From: Actinophytocola sp963729115
GTDB taxonomy: Bacteria; Actinomycetota; Actinomycetes; Mycobacteriales; Pseudonocardiaceae
Length of the DNA: 64,000 nt
Reading direction: 5' to 3'
Assembly (NCBI GenBank): GCA_963729115.1
Contig: CAVSMR010000011.1
Location: 62,001-126,000, forward strand
Every line of letters starts with the position of its first letter. Positions within the stretch are counted from its first letter, which is position 1. The notes beneath the pieces were generated by a model that ran no database searches, had not been told where the DNA came from, and worked only from the letters and a program-made list of their open reading frames with translations. The position numbers were made by a program, and so were the translations under genes. Shown here in pieces: positions 9,251-18,013 of this stretch.

Positions 9251-10181
9251 CGGTGAGGCGCTTCCGCAGGTACTCGGCCGCCTCCGCGACGGCCCGCCGG
9301 GCGCCGTCGAGCACGCCCGACATCGTGAAGAAACCGTGGGCCATCCCGTCGTAGCGGGTGGTCTCGGCGGCCACGCCCGCCTCGCGCAGCCGGGCCGCGT
9401 AGCGCTCCCCCTCGTCGCGCAGCGGGTCGTACTCCGCGGTGATGACCAGCGCGGGCGGCAGTCCCGTGAGGTCCTCGGCGAGCAGCGGCGACACCAGCGG
9501 GTCGCGCCCGGCCTCCGGCGTCGGCAGGTAGTTGCGCCAGTACCAGTCCACGGAGTTCCGGTTGAACATCCACCGGTCGTCGTTGGCCCGCAACGAGTCC
9601 GTGTCCGCGTGGTAGCAGGTGTTCGGGTAGACGAGCAGCTGCGCGGCGAGCGCCGGGCCGCCGCGGTCGCGGGCCAGCAGCGACACCACCGCGGCGAGGT
9701 TGCCGCCCGCGCTGTCCCCGCCGACCGCGAGCCGGTCCGGGTCGGCGTCCAGCTCGGCGGCGTGCGCGGCGACCCACTCGACCGCGGCGTGGCAGTCGTG
9801 CACGGCCGCCGGGAACGGGTGCTCGGGGGCGAGGCGGTACCCCGGCGTCACGACCTGGCAGCCGGCCGCGTTGGCCAGCGCGCGGCAGACGCCGTCGGAG
9901 GTGTCGATGCCGCCGAGCGTCCAGCCGCCACCGAAGAAGTACATTAGTGTCCCGAGTGGACCGTCATGGTCCGGCCGGTAGATCCGTACCGGCAGCTCGC
10001 CGTCCGGGCCCGGGAACGTCCGGTCGGTCACCTCGTGCACCGGCTCGACGTCGCCGCCGCCCGCACGGATGTCGGCGAGATCGGCCGCCCGCGCCTGCGC
10101 GAGGGTCATCTCGTACAGCGGCGTGACGTCCGCCGCGATGCGCCGCTCACGCATGGCCCGCACCTGAGGGTCAAGCGGCAC
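9243..10181 (-). CDS. HSL-family alpha/beta hydrolase (esterase/lipase)
   Basis: A 312-residue hormone-sensitive-lipase-family hydrolase. The nucleophile elbow is GGDSAGGN, the acid lies in ITAEYDPLRDEG and the catalytic His in DGMAHGFF. The oxyanion motif, usually HGGG, reads FGGG here (MYFFGGGWTLGG), losing the conserved His. A strong AGGAGG precedes the GTG at 10181. It is the first gene of the hmo-hpgT operon, so it may release, transfer or hydrolyse an intermediate of the cluster product, but its substrate is unknown. Confidence 0.88.
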   Translation of the reverse strand: MPLDPQVRAMRERRIAADVTPLYEMTLAQARAADLADIRAGGGDVEPVHEVTDRTFPGPDGELPVRIYRPDHDGPLGTLMYFFGGGWTLGGIDTSDGVCRALANAAGCQVVTPGYRLAPEHPFPAAVHDCHAAVEWVAAHAAELDADPDRLAVGGDSAGGNLAAVVSLLARDRGGPALAAQLLVYPNTCYHADTDSLRANDDRWMFNRNSVDWYWRNYLPTPEAGRDPLVSPLLAEDLTGLPPALVITAEYDPLRDEGERYAARLREAGVAAETTRYDGMAHGFFTMSGVLDGARRAVAEAAEYLRKRLTDG

Positions 10182-10248
10182 CGGGGCCTCCTGTCGTCAC
10201 GGGAGTCCCGGCCGCCGCGGGTGCGGCGACCGGGACCCGGTGAGCACG

Positions 10249-11562
10249 TCAGCGAACGATCAGGTTCAGCGGGATGGCCTCGGCCATGGCCTTGGAGCCC
10301 GCGTCGTTCGGGTGGATGTGGTCGCCGGAGTCGAACTCCGCCTTGACCTTAGTCGGGTCCGCCGGGTCGCGGAGCAGCTTGTCGAAGTCGACGACGGCGT
10401 CGAACTCGTAGCGGTGCTCGCGGATGTAGGTGTTGACCGCGTTGCGGGTCGCCTCCTTCTCCGCCGACCACACGCTGCCGACGACGGTCAGCCCATTGAA
10501 CGGGCCGAGCGTGCCGATGATCACCTGGATGCCACGCTGGCGGATCTGCTGGTTGATCTGGCGCAGCGAGTCAATGATCTTGTCCGCGGGCTCGTTGTTC
10601 ATCCAGATGTCGTTGATGCCCAGGTCCAGCACGACCGTGTGCAGCCCGGTCTCGGAGAACACGTCCTCGTTCACCCGGGCCAGCGCGTTGGGACCGAGCG
10701 CGAAGTTGCCCGGGAACTCGCCGTCACCGGGCTCGTTGCCCTCGTGGTTGAGCCGCGAGCCGCCGAGGCCGAAGTTCAGCACGCCCGGGATGGCGCCGTG
10801 GCGCACCTTGAGCACCCGGTCGGCGAGCTGGTCGGGCCAGCGCAGGTTGCCGTCGAGCGTGGTGCCGTGCCCGTCGGCGAGCGAGTCGGCGAGCACGCCG
10901 ACCGTGCCACCCGGGTCCTGGCGCAGCACGTCCACGCCGGACAGGAAGAACCAGCAGCAGGTCAGCTGGGTGGCGTAGCCCTCGCCGCCGGCCGCCGCGG
11001 CCACGTCGCCGCTACCGATGAAGTTGGTCTGCCGGGACGTCTGGTGCCACGTCGCCAGACCGGTCGCGGTCGGGAAGAACACGCTCACCACGAGGTCCTG
11101 GTCATCGGCCAGGCGCATGTCGATCGGGTCGCTGAGCAGCTCCGCGCCCTGGTGGATGGTGGCGGTCGGCGAGCCGTTGAAGCGCAGCTCCCGGGTGCTC
11201 GCGGCGTCGATGTCGGACAGGGCCGGCGTGGTCGTGTTCGGCTTGGCGACCGTCGCGCGGCCAACCTGGATCGCGTGCTCGCCGTGGAGGTTGGTCAGCC
11301 GGATCCGGGCCTTGCTGCCGCCGACGGAGGTGTGCACGATCATGCGCACGCTCTGGTTGTTCAACCCGGTGAAGCTCAGACCGGTGGCGTTGCCGCGCGT
11401 CACGGCCGTCGCCCAGCTGCCTACCCAGTCCGGGGACGAGTTCCCCCGGCCTCCCTGCTCGGCCGCCTCGCCAGTAGTGGCCACCAGCACCGTGGAAACG
11501 GCTGCGGCGGCCAGTCCCGTGGCGATGAGCGTGCGCAACCGCCACTTCTTGGGGATCGTCAT
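10249..11562 (-). CDS. Secreted SGNH/GDSL-family hydrolase
   Basis: A 437-residue exported protein: a basic N-terminus and hydrophobic core (about residues 9-33) form a signal peptide ending near GEAAEQ. An N-terminal beta-rich module precedes the SGNH domain, with block I VLADSLADG (the GDS motif reads ADS), block III LGINDIW and block V DHIHPN. Such proteins are esterases or deacetylases acting on carbohydrate or lipid esters. GGAGG lies 9 bases before the ATG at 11562. It sits between the hmo operon and the rest of the cluster, but nothing ties it to the pathway beyond position. Confidence 0.88.
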   Translation of the reverse strand: MTIPKKWRLRTLIATGLAAAAVSTVLVATTGEAAEQGGRGNSSPDWVGSWATAVTRGNATGLSFTGLNNQSVRMIVHTSVGGSKARIRLTNLHGEHAIQVGRATVAKPNTTTPALSDIDAASTRELRFNGSPTATIHQGAELLSDPIDMRLADDQDLVVSVFFPTATGLATWHQTSRQTNFIGSGDVAAAAGGEGYATQLTCCWFFLSGVDVLRQDPGGTVGVLADSLADGHGTTLDGNLRWPDQLADRVLKVRHGAIPGVLNFGLGGSRLNHEGNEPGDGEFPGNFALGPNALARVNEDVFSETGLHTVVLDLGINDIWMNNEPADKIIDSLRQINQQIRQRGIQVIIGTLGPFNGLTVVGSVWSAEKEATRNAVNTYIREHRYEFDAVVDFDKLLRDPADPTKVKAEFDSGDHIHPNDAGSKAMAEAIPLNLIVR

Positions 11563-11961
11563 TCGGTGGAACCTCCAGAAAACGACCGAGAACAGACGGG
11601 TGCCCGGCCACGAGTTGGTGGCCGGAACGTAGTACGCCGCTGATTCCAGGTCAATCGCGCCATGCGACTTCGGCACATTGTTCGTATGACCAGCCCAACC
11701 ATTTATGACCATCCGTACCACACGGCGACGCAGCGCGATCCCACGGTCGCGCGGTGCTACGGATTCCCCTGCCGAAATGTACGACGCCAGAATGGTTGCG
11801 TGACGTACCGGGCAGGGATTTCGAGACGGTTCCGAGATCTTTTGTCCGACGCGCCCCTACGGTGGCTTTTTCGAGGCTCGTGGCGAAGTACTCCGAATGG
11901 CCTCACCGCACGGGCATTCGGCGTATCCGGGTGCCGGCCCGCTCGTGCCGGGCCGCGCTGG
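11563..11961. other. Intergenic region without a supported gene
   Basis: About 400 bp between the start of the lipase gene and the end of the condensation-domain gene, both on the minus strand. GC content is visibly lower than the surroundings near 11640-11780, as expected of a promoter for the lipase. Open frames here are shadows with no ribosome site or family features. I saw no RNA gene or strong hairpin. Confidence 0.6.
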
Positions 11962-13245
11962 TCACTCCGTGTCGCCGCCGCCCTTGGCCGCGTCCCGCAA
12001 CTGCTCGGCCATGTTGACCACGAAGCCGCTGGCCGACTCGAAGTCGTCGGCCGAGGACGTCTCCTGCAGGGAGAGGGTGAGCTCCTCGCCGGCATGCGCG
12101 CGCAGGTAGAACGGGCTCTGGTTGTTGCGTTCCGACGACGAGGTCTCCACCCTCCAGTCGCTTTCCCCGGCGGCACCAATGCTGGCCGACGGAATGGCGA
12201 CCTGCGCCATGTTGCGGAAATTGTAGAAATAGCGGAAACCGCCGCCGACACCATTCTTTCCGTATTCGCTCAACGCGTCGGCGACCTTGTCCACATCGAA
12301 CATTCCGTGCCGCATCGACCGCATCGACTCCCAATGCAGGCGGCGCGCACCGGTCGGCAGGTCCTCCCCGTCGACGCGGCGGGCGACCATCGGCGCCAGC
12401 TGGTTCATCGAGGTGACCAGGCCGCGCCACCTCGGCTCGAGCCGGTTGCCGGCGTACAGGCCGACGAGGTGGGCGTCGCGACCGGTCCGCGCGTGCAGGG
12501 CCGCCGCGAACGCCGCGTACACCACGCTGGGCAACGGGACCCCGACCTGCTCGGCGAGCAGCTGGGCAGCGCGTAGCGAGGACACCGAGCGCAGCGTCGC
12601 CCAGCGGGTCCGCGCGCCGGCGGACAGGTCCTCCGGCGGGTCCGGCGCCTCGGCCACGACCCGCCGCCAGTACTCGACGGCGGCCGCCCTGCGGTCCGCC
12701 CAGGCATCGGAGTGCTGCTCCTCGGCGAGCTCCCGGCACGTCGGCGCCGGTCCGCCGAGATCCTTACCAGCGAGGAGATCGAGGAACTCCGAGCCCAGTT
12801 GCTGCGTCGACCAGCCGTCCGCGGTGATGTGATGTACCGACACCGCGAGGTAAGCCGGCCGGCCGGCCGACGTGATCAGCCGCGCGCGCCACGGCTTGTC
12901 CACGGCGAGGTCGAACAGCTCGGTGCCGAGCTCCTCACCCACCTGCGTGGCGAACTCGGCGGCGTCGTCACCATTCTCCCGCGCGTCGAACTCGACCGGC
13001 CGCGGCGCCCAGACCAGCTGGGCCAGATCCTGGCCGGGGCCGAGCTGGTAGCGGGTGCGCATCGCCTCGTGCCGCTCCTCCAGCGCCTCGAGCGCACCCC
13101 GCACGTCGGCGACCGTGACCCCGTCCGGCAGCGGCCAGACCTGTCGCAGGTTGACCCCGCTCATTTGCTCGAGCGAGAAAGGCTCCATCGAGCGCCACAC
13201 GGATAGCTGACCAAAGGTCAGCCTGGCTCTGTCGATCACGGTCAT
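11962..13245 (-). CDS. Free-standing NRPS condensation domain protein
   Basis: A 427-residue single condensation (C) domain with the catalytic HHxxxDG motif intact (HHITADG, residues 138-144) and a conserved start (LTFGQLSVW). There is no adenylation or carrier domain attached. C domains join an acyl or aminoacyl thioester on one carrier to an amine on another; free-standing ones work with discrete carriers, as in the pyrrolamide pathways. GGGAGGG precedes the ATG at 13245; an in-frame extension to 13413 lacks a ribosome site. It is divergent from a carrier protein gene 290 bp away, a natural partner. The donor and acceptor are unknown. Confidence 0.88.
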   Translation of the reverse strand: MTVIDRARLTFGQLSVWRSMEPFSLEQMSGVNLRQVWPLPDGVTVADVRGALEALEERHEAMRTRYQLGPGQDLAQLVWAPRPVEFDARENGDDAAEFATQVGEELGTELFDLAVDKPWRARLITSAGRPAYLAVSVHHITADGWSTQQLGSEFLDLLAGKDLGGPAPTCRELAEEQHSDAWADRRAAAVEYWRRVVAEAPDPPEDLSAGARTRWATLRSVSSLRAAQLLAEQVGVPLPSVVYAAFAAALHARTGRDAHLVGLYAGNRLEPRWRGLVTSMNQLAPMVARRVDGEDLPTGARRLHWESMRSMRHGMFDVDKVADALSEYGKNGVGGGFRYFYNFRNMAQVAIPSASIGAAGESDWRVETSSSERNNQSPFYLRAHAGEELTLSLQETSSADDFESASGFVVNMAEQLRDAAKGGGDTE

Positions 13246-13398
13246 CTGCCCTCCCTCGCGAGCAGGGCACACCGTAGCAGCGGCCCGACCAGGCCCGGAT
13301 GATTTCGCGGGCGCTCGTCCATACGCCGACGAATATGACGCGGAGCAATCGATCACGTGCGGTACGCATTGGTCGGCAGAACTCGCTCGGCCATTAAA

Positions 13399-13414
13399 TG
13401 TGATCCACGTCACA
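13399..13414. promoter_or_regulatory. CRP/FNR-type palindromic operator
   Basis: The sequence TGTGATCCACGTCACA matches the CRP consensus TGTGA-N6-TCACA with both half-sites perfect. It lies between the divergent condensation-domain and carrier-protein genes, about 70 bp upstream of the predicted start of transcription of the latter. Actinobacterial CRP and GlxR proteins use this consensus. Binding is inferred, not shown. Confidence 0.6.
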
Positions 13415-13441
13415 GCTGTACCGGTGTTGTCGCGTTTGTCG

Positions 13442-13471
13442 TTGACGGCCGCAGCCGCCGATCCTTACTGT
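13442..13471 (+). promoter_or_regulatory. Putative promoter of the carrier protein gene
   Basis: TTGACG (13442-13447) and TACTGT (13466-13471) are separated by 18 bp, close to a housekeeping-type actinomycete promoter. The transcript would start near 13478, leaving a leader of roughly 57 bases before the ATG at 13536. The CRP-type palindrome lies upstream at an activator-like distance. Confidence 0.45.
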
Positions 13472-13535
13472 CTCGTTTGCTCTTTGCGTCGCATAAGTGC
13501 ACGTCGCATTTGCAGAATTGGGAGATCGTCGCACG

Positions 13536-13808
13536 ATGAGTGACTGGGATGGCCGGTATCCGGCCCTGCTGCGTGAGAACCTGCCGGAGTTCCCAGAAGG
13601 GGCCACGCTCGAATCGGATACCGACCTCGCCGCGGCCGGGCTCGACTCGGTTCAGTTGATCAGCTTGGTCATGGCGCTCGAGGCGGAATACGGCGTGGCC
13701 TTCGCCGACGAGTATTTCTCCAGCGACACATTCGCCACCGCCGGTGCGGTGTGGCGGGCCGTACAAGAACTGCGGCGCGAGAAAGAGGACGTACCGCAGT
13801 CCGGCTGA
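13536..13808 (+). CDS. Acyl/peptidyl carrier protein
   Basis: A 90-residue carrier protein with the phosphopantetheine serine in GLDSVQLISL, flanked by the helical pattern of the family (TDLAAAGLDS, then EAEYGVAFADEYF). It would hold an intermediate as a thioester for the free-standing condensation domain and ligases. The ATG at 13536 gives the usual length; an in-frame start at 13497 adds nothing conserved. It lies tail to tail with the KAS III-like gene, with no gap. Confidence 0.9.
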   Translation: MSDWDGRYPALLRENLPEFPEGATLESDTDLAAAGLDSVQLISLVMALEAEYGVAFADEYFSSDTFATAGAVWRAVQELRREKEDVPQSG

Positions 13809-14705
13809 CTATCCGCCGCAGCGAACGGTAGCGGAAAACAGATATCCGAGATCCGGATCGTACTCCGCGAGCAATACCTGCCCGCCGCTTTCCTGGTGGC
13901 CGGGCAGCAGGCGCGAGAGTTCGAGCCAGATACCGGTGAACGGCTGGTTCTCCCGGCACGCCCGCACGTCGCCGCCGATGCCGCGACCCGCGACCAGCTC
14001 GGCCAGGTGTGCACCGAGCAGCACGGCAGGCTCGGGCCCGTCGCCGGACAGCCGGGCCACCTCGGCGGCCAGCACGCCGGTCACGTCCGGTTCCGCCAGC
14101 TTCGGGTGCCGCCGGACCGACAGCCCACCTCCTGGCCCGCCCGCTTCCAGCACGACGCCCACCGCCGCGGCCCGCTCCGGAACCGGTGCGGGGGCAGGGA
14201 GTTCGTGGAACAGGGTCGGTTGCTCGGCGGCCAGCAGCACGGCCCGCCGGCAGCCACCGGTGCGTGCGTAGCCGTCGATCAGGTGCAGCGCGGTGAACGC
14301 GGCCAGCAGCCCCTGATCGCAGACCGCGAACGCCAGCGGCGCACCCGCGCACTGCCAGCCCAGGTACGTCGCGGTGGCACGGCCGAGGTGCACATCGGGA
14401 ATACCGGTGGCCAGCACGAGCAGGTCCGCCGGACGCTCCTCGGACACCAGTTCGGCCAGCAGCGGCACGCACATCTGTCCGTAGGAGTGCCCGGCGCTCT
14501 GCTCGATCAGGTCCTCCCGCACCGCGACCCCGTACGGCGCGGTCATGTCGGCGAGGTAGCCACGCAGCGACGGGTTCAGCACCTGGCCGCCCGGCTCGTC
14601 GAAGGTGCGGCCCACCGCACTGTGCACTCGCAGCCGGCCGGCGTCGCCGGTCAGGTCGTCCGCGGTCAGCGGTCCGGTGGCGAACATTCCACGCATCCGC
14701 GTCAC
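13809..14705 (-). CDS. Divergent KAS III-like (thiolase-fold) enzyme
   Basis: A 298-residue protein with the overall order of a ketoacyl-ACP synthase III. A cysteine sits in the nucleophile position (FAVCDQGLLAAFTAL), followed by a typical GYARTGGCRRAVLLAAEQP strand. The usual His and Asn motifs are poorly conserved: GAHLAEL may supply the His, while the GN-type loop reads QPFTGIW. It is shorter than the usual 310-340 residues. It could be an acyltransferase (as CerJ is) rather than a chain extender. GTG at 14705 overlaps the sulfotransferase stop (GTGA); ATG at 14696 is possible. Confidence 0.65.
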   Translation of the reverse strand: MTRMRGMFATGPLTADDLTGDAGRLRVHSAVGRTFDEPGGQVLNPSLRGYLADMTAPYGVAVREDLIEQSAGHSYGQMCVPLLAELVSEERPADLLVLATGIPDVHLGRATATYLGWQCAGAPLAFAVCDQGLLAAFTALHLIDGYARTGGCRRAVLLAAEQPTLFHELPAPAPVPERAAAVGVVLEAGGPGGGLSVRRHPKLAEPDVTGVLAAEVARLSGDGPEPAVLLGAHLAELVAGRGIGGDVRACRENQPFTGIWLELSRLLPGHQESGGQVLLAEYDPDLGYLFSATVRCGG

Positions 14706-15445
14706 CAGTCGTAGCCCAGGCGTTCCACGAGGTCGTCGTAACGCTTGCGGAAGAGCTCGAGGTGGTCGTCGGTGAGGTGGTTGCGCCAGTCGCCGGCGAC
14801 TCCCTTGCGGTAGTGGCTCTTCTCGTCCTCCTCGCCGACCGTCCTTGTCCCACCGGTCATCCGATCGAAGCTGTGGGTCTGCAACAGCTCGTCGAGGTAG
14901 CCGTCGGGCAGCTGGTCGAGCAGCTGCCAGTGCGCGAGCATGCGCCGCCACTGCTCGGCCGAGTCGCTGACCAGGTCCTCCATCCGGACGGGCAGGACGT
15001 TCGGCGCGTCGTAGTCCCAGGACAGCATGTGATCGAGGAAGTAGCCACTGAACTCGATCTCGGCCATCATTCCGTCGTATTTATCCATTTTCAGCAGATT
15101 GATGCGGTGCCGTATCAGCTCCGTCCACTGCACTCCGTCCACTTCGATCGGATGGGAGTTGCGATGGCTGAAGTAGGCGGAAGCCACCATGTCCCGCGGG
15201 TCCCGGAACAGGTGCACGCCTCGCGACTCGGGCAACGTGTCGACATCCATCGGCCGGGCATTGGTCAGCATCAGGAAATCCGGCCGCAGCGCCGCCACCG
15301 AGTCGCCGAGCGAGTCGTACGCCGCCCACTGGCCATGAGCGAGGTAGAGCTGGAACCGCAGGCCGAGCTTCGCGGTGATGTCCTGCGCGATCGTCTTGGA
15401 CCACATCGACGCCGATCGATGCCTTGCGTAAAACGCACGAAGCAC
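14702..15445 (-). CDS. PAPS-dependent sulfotransferase
   Basis: A 247-residue soluble sulfotransferase. The 3'-phosphate-binding motif is clear (HLFRDPRDMVASAYFSH), as is a C-terminal segment of the GVAGDWRNHLTDDHLELFRKRY type. The 5'-phosphosulfate loop, usually YPKSGTTW, reads YARHRSASMW and keeps the Ser/Trp ends. It would transfer sulfate from PAPS to a hydroxyl or phenol; the phenol of an Hpg-derived unit is one candidate. GTG at 15445 is chosen because AGGAGGG lies just upstream and the previous gene ends 8 bases earlier. An ATG at residue 14 is less likely, since it would remove the PAPS loop. Confidence 0.85.
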   Translation of the reverse strand: MLRAFYARHRSASMWSKTIAQDITAKLGLRFQLYLAHGQWAAYDSLGDSVAALRPDFLMLTNARPMDVDTLPESRGVHLFRDPRDMVASAYFSHRNSHPIEVDGVQWTELIRHRINLLKMDKYDGMMAEIEFSGYFLDHMLSWDYDAPNVLPVRMEDLVSDSAEQWRRMLAHWQLLDQLPDGYLDELLQTHSFDRMTGGTRTVGEEDEKSHYRKGVAGDWRNHLTDDHLELFRKRYDDLVERLGYDW

Positions 15446-15453
15446 GTGCCCTC

Positions 15454-16047
15454 CTACAGGTCCTGGTCCGGCCAGTTCGGCGATCGCCCCAGAAAGCCCA
15501 GCATCCGGTCGGCCACCGGCGCGTCGTCGGCAACCGGGACCCGGTTCGCCCACGGCGCACCGGGACCGCCCCACACCTGCGGGATGTCCGGCCAGCGCTG
15601 CCCCATCGTCAGTACGGTACGACAGGACTCCTCGTCGAGCTCCGGGGCCTGACCAACGGCCCGCGCCACGTCCCAGCCGTGCACCAGGTAGTCGATGAAG
15701 TGCATGCCGATGGCCCGCGAGCCCGGCATCTTCCCGTAGTCGAGCACCTCGACGATCCGGTCGAGCACCGCGTCGTCGGCGAACGCCGCCGCCACCCGCT
15801 CGGCCGACTCCTGGTACGCGGCCTGCCAGTCCTCGCGCAGCGGCGGTCCCGCCCACACGTCGGGATCCGCCGGCTTGCCTGCCACGGCGTCGGCGAAGCC
15901 GTGGTTGTTGGCGGTCATGTGTCGCAGCAACGCGCCGAGGTCCCATTCCGCGCACGGCGTGGGTCGCCGCAACTGGTCGTCGGACACGCTCGCCACGATG
16001 CGGCAGGTTGCCTCCGACACCCGCCTGTCAAGCCCTCGCAGATCCAT
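15454..16047 (-). CDS. TIGR03086/DinB-type metal-binding protein (maleylpyruvate isomerase-like)
   Basis: A 197-residue four-helix protein of the mycothiol-dependent isomerase/DinB-like superfamily. It shows PTPCAEWDLGALLRHM near the N-terminus and HFIDYLVHGWDVARA in the centre, whose histidines bind metal in relatives. It ends with RMLGFLGRSPNW, as in TIGR03086 proteins. These proteins act in thiol-dependent isomerisation or unknown detoxification steps. It heads a three-gene operon with the sulfotransferase and KAS III-like gene, so a tailoring or self-protection role is possible. Confidence 0.82.
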   Translation of the reverse strand: MDLRGLDRRVSEATCRIVASVSDDQLRRPTPCAEWDLGALLRHMTANNHGFADAVAGKPADPDVWAGPPLREDWQAAYQESAERVAAAFADDAVLDRIVEVLDYGKMPGSRAIGMHFIDYLVHGWDVARAVGQAPELDEESCRTVLTMGQRWPDIPQVWGGPGAPWANRVPVADDAPVADRMLGFLGRSPNWPDQDL

Positions 16048-16229
16048 GCGGCGAACAGTACCTGGGCGGCATCCTCGCGACCGTACTCCGTTCGGCCTAT
16101 GCGAATTTGGTCCTGTGTGGTTGTTCGCCAAGCCACCGTTGCCGGGGCCGAAAAGGTAAAGTCCACCGACGCCGCAACGATTTCGGCGAATCCTGGTAAC
16201 TCGTGGTAGCGAAGCGTGTGGAGTACGAG

Positions 16230-17825
16230 ATGGCAGCCGAGCCGGGCATGCGGCCGAACTATGTGCGCAAGGCGCTGGACCTGTTCGCCGGGTACGGCGA
16301 CCGGCTGGCAATCGTCGCCGGCGACCGGCGGCTCACCTTCGCGGAGCTGCGCGCCGGCGTGCTGGACATCGCCGCGAACCTCGCCGAGCACGGCCTGCGC
16401 CCCGGCACCACGGTCGCGGTCCTCGTCGGCCATCCGATCGAGGCGCCGATGCTGCAGCTGGCCCTGCACCTGTTCGGTTGCCGGACGGCGTGGATCTCCA
16501 ACAGCGGCACGCCTGCCGAGCAGGACGCCTACCTCTCGAAGGTGCGACCGGAAGCCGTCGTCTACGACGCGCGGACCCACGGACAGCGGGGCCGCAAGCA
16601 CACGGAAAACCTCGGCGTGCCGGCGTTCTGCCTCGGCCCGAACGGCGCGGGGCCGGACGTGCTCGCCGCTCGGCCCGCCGGTGCCGCACCGTTCGACGTG
16701 GACACCGCGACCGGCACGCCGGAGTCGGTGTTCCAGACCAGCGGCACCACCGGAATGCCGAAACCACTGCTCCACACGGCAAACCTCTACGAGCAGGCGA
16801 TCGAGCTCGCCGAGCAGATCGTCGCCGCCGGCGAACCGCGCTACCGCCACCTCACCGTCACTCCCCTGTGGATCGTTTCCGGGCAGACCGCGGCATTCCT
16901 TTACCTGTTCACCGGATCGACCCTCGTCATCCTGCGTTTCCTTGGCGCACGGGAGTTTCTCGGCATCATCGAGCGGGAGCAGATCAATTCGGCGTATGTC
17001 TCGCCGCTGATGTTCTCCGACCTGCTCGACCATCCGGACTCGAAGAGTTATGACTGCTCGAGCCTGCACACGCTCAGTGTCGGCAGCGCGGCGATCACCC
17101 CCGCCCGGCTGCGGCAGGGCATCGAGCGCTTCGGGCCGGTCATCCGTATCACCTACGGGTTATCGGAGTCCCCGTTCATCTCCGCGTTTCCCAACATCGA
17201 GGACGACCCCGCGCGGCCGGGCCGGCTGCGCTCGTGCGGCACCACCTACGGCGACGTGCGGCTGCAGATCCGTGGCGAGGACGGCAGGGTGCTGCCACCG
17301 GGCGAGAGCGGCGAGCTGTGGGTGGCCACCAAGCTCAACTTCGCCGGCTACGTGGGGATGCCGGAGCTGACCGCGGAGACCCTGGTGGACGGGTGGCTGC
17401 GTACCCGCGACGTCGGCCACGTCGACGAGGACGGCTACATCTTCCTCACCGGCCGGGCCAGCGACATGATCATCACCGGCTCCGGCAGCATCCACATCTT
17501 CCCCCGGCCGATCGAGGACGTCCTGGCCACGCACCCGCAGGTACGGGAGGCCGCCGTGATCGGTGTGCCGGACTCGGACCGCGGCGAGGCCGCACACGCC
17601 TACGTCGTGCTGGCCGAGGGCGCGACCGTCAGCGAGAAGGAGCTCGGCGACCTGGTCGCCGGCAAGCTCAGCCGGACCTGGGCGCCCCGCACGTTCGAGT
17701 TCATCCGCGCGCTGCCGCGTACCGGTAGCGGCAAGACGAACCTCAACCAGTTGCGGGCCAGGTACGCCGCCGAGCACGCGGACACTGCACGTGTCGCGGA
17801 TGAACGGCCCACCGTCAGGGCCTAG
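16230..17825 (+). CDS. AMP-forming acyl/aryl ligase 1 (ANL superfamily)
   Basis: A 531-residue stand-alone adenylating enzyme. Motifs in order: A3 TSGTTGMPKP, A5 YGLSESP, A7 GWLRTRDVG (the usual TGD reads TRD, Asp kept), A8 GRASDMIITG, A10 TGSGKTNL with the catalytic Lys. It would activate a carboxylic acid as acyl-AMP and load it on CoA or a carrier protein. The specificity residues do not let me name the acid. ATG at 16230 has GGAG 6 bases upstream. It is followed by a clear paralog; the two look like a tandem duplication. Confidence 0.9.
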   Translation: MAAEPGMRPNYVRKALDLFAGYGDRLAIVAGDRRLTFAELRAGVLDIAANLAEHGLRPGTTVAVLVGHPIEAPMLQLALHLFGCRTAWISNSGTPAEQDAYLSKVRPEAVVYDARTHGQRGRKHTENLGVPAFCLGPNGAGPDVLAARPAGAAPFDVDTATGTPESVFQTSGTTGMPKPLLHTANLYEQAIELAEQIVAAGEPRYRHLTVTPLWIVSGQTAAFLYLFTGSTLVILRFLGAREFLGIIEREQINSAYVSPLMFSDLLDHPDSKSYDCSSLHTLSVGSAAITPARLRQGIERFGPVIRITYGLSESPFISAFPNIEDDPARPGRLRSCGTTYGDVRLQIRGEDGRVLPPGESGELWVATKLNFAGYVGMPELTAETLVDGWLRTRDVGHVDEDGYIFLTGRASDMIITGSGSIHIFPRPIEDVLATHPQVREAAVIGVPDSDRGEAAHAYVVLAEGATVSEKELGDLVAGKLSRTWAPRTFEFIRALPRTGSGKTNLNQLRARYAAEHADTARVADERPTVRA

Positions 17826-18013
17826 CGGCCGTGCCCGCCGGCAATTTCTCCAGACGGACCAGCAATGCTGACCCGTTCAGCCGAACACCGCACAAACCGT
17901 GTGCGGAACGCACATCAACCGTCGTGTCGCGGCGCTTTCCCGGGTAGGGTTCTCCCGCCTCGCATGCGTTGGCATGTAACGCTAGCGATGAAAAAGAATC
18001 CCTGGAGCGTGTG

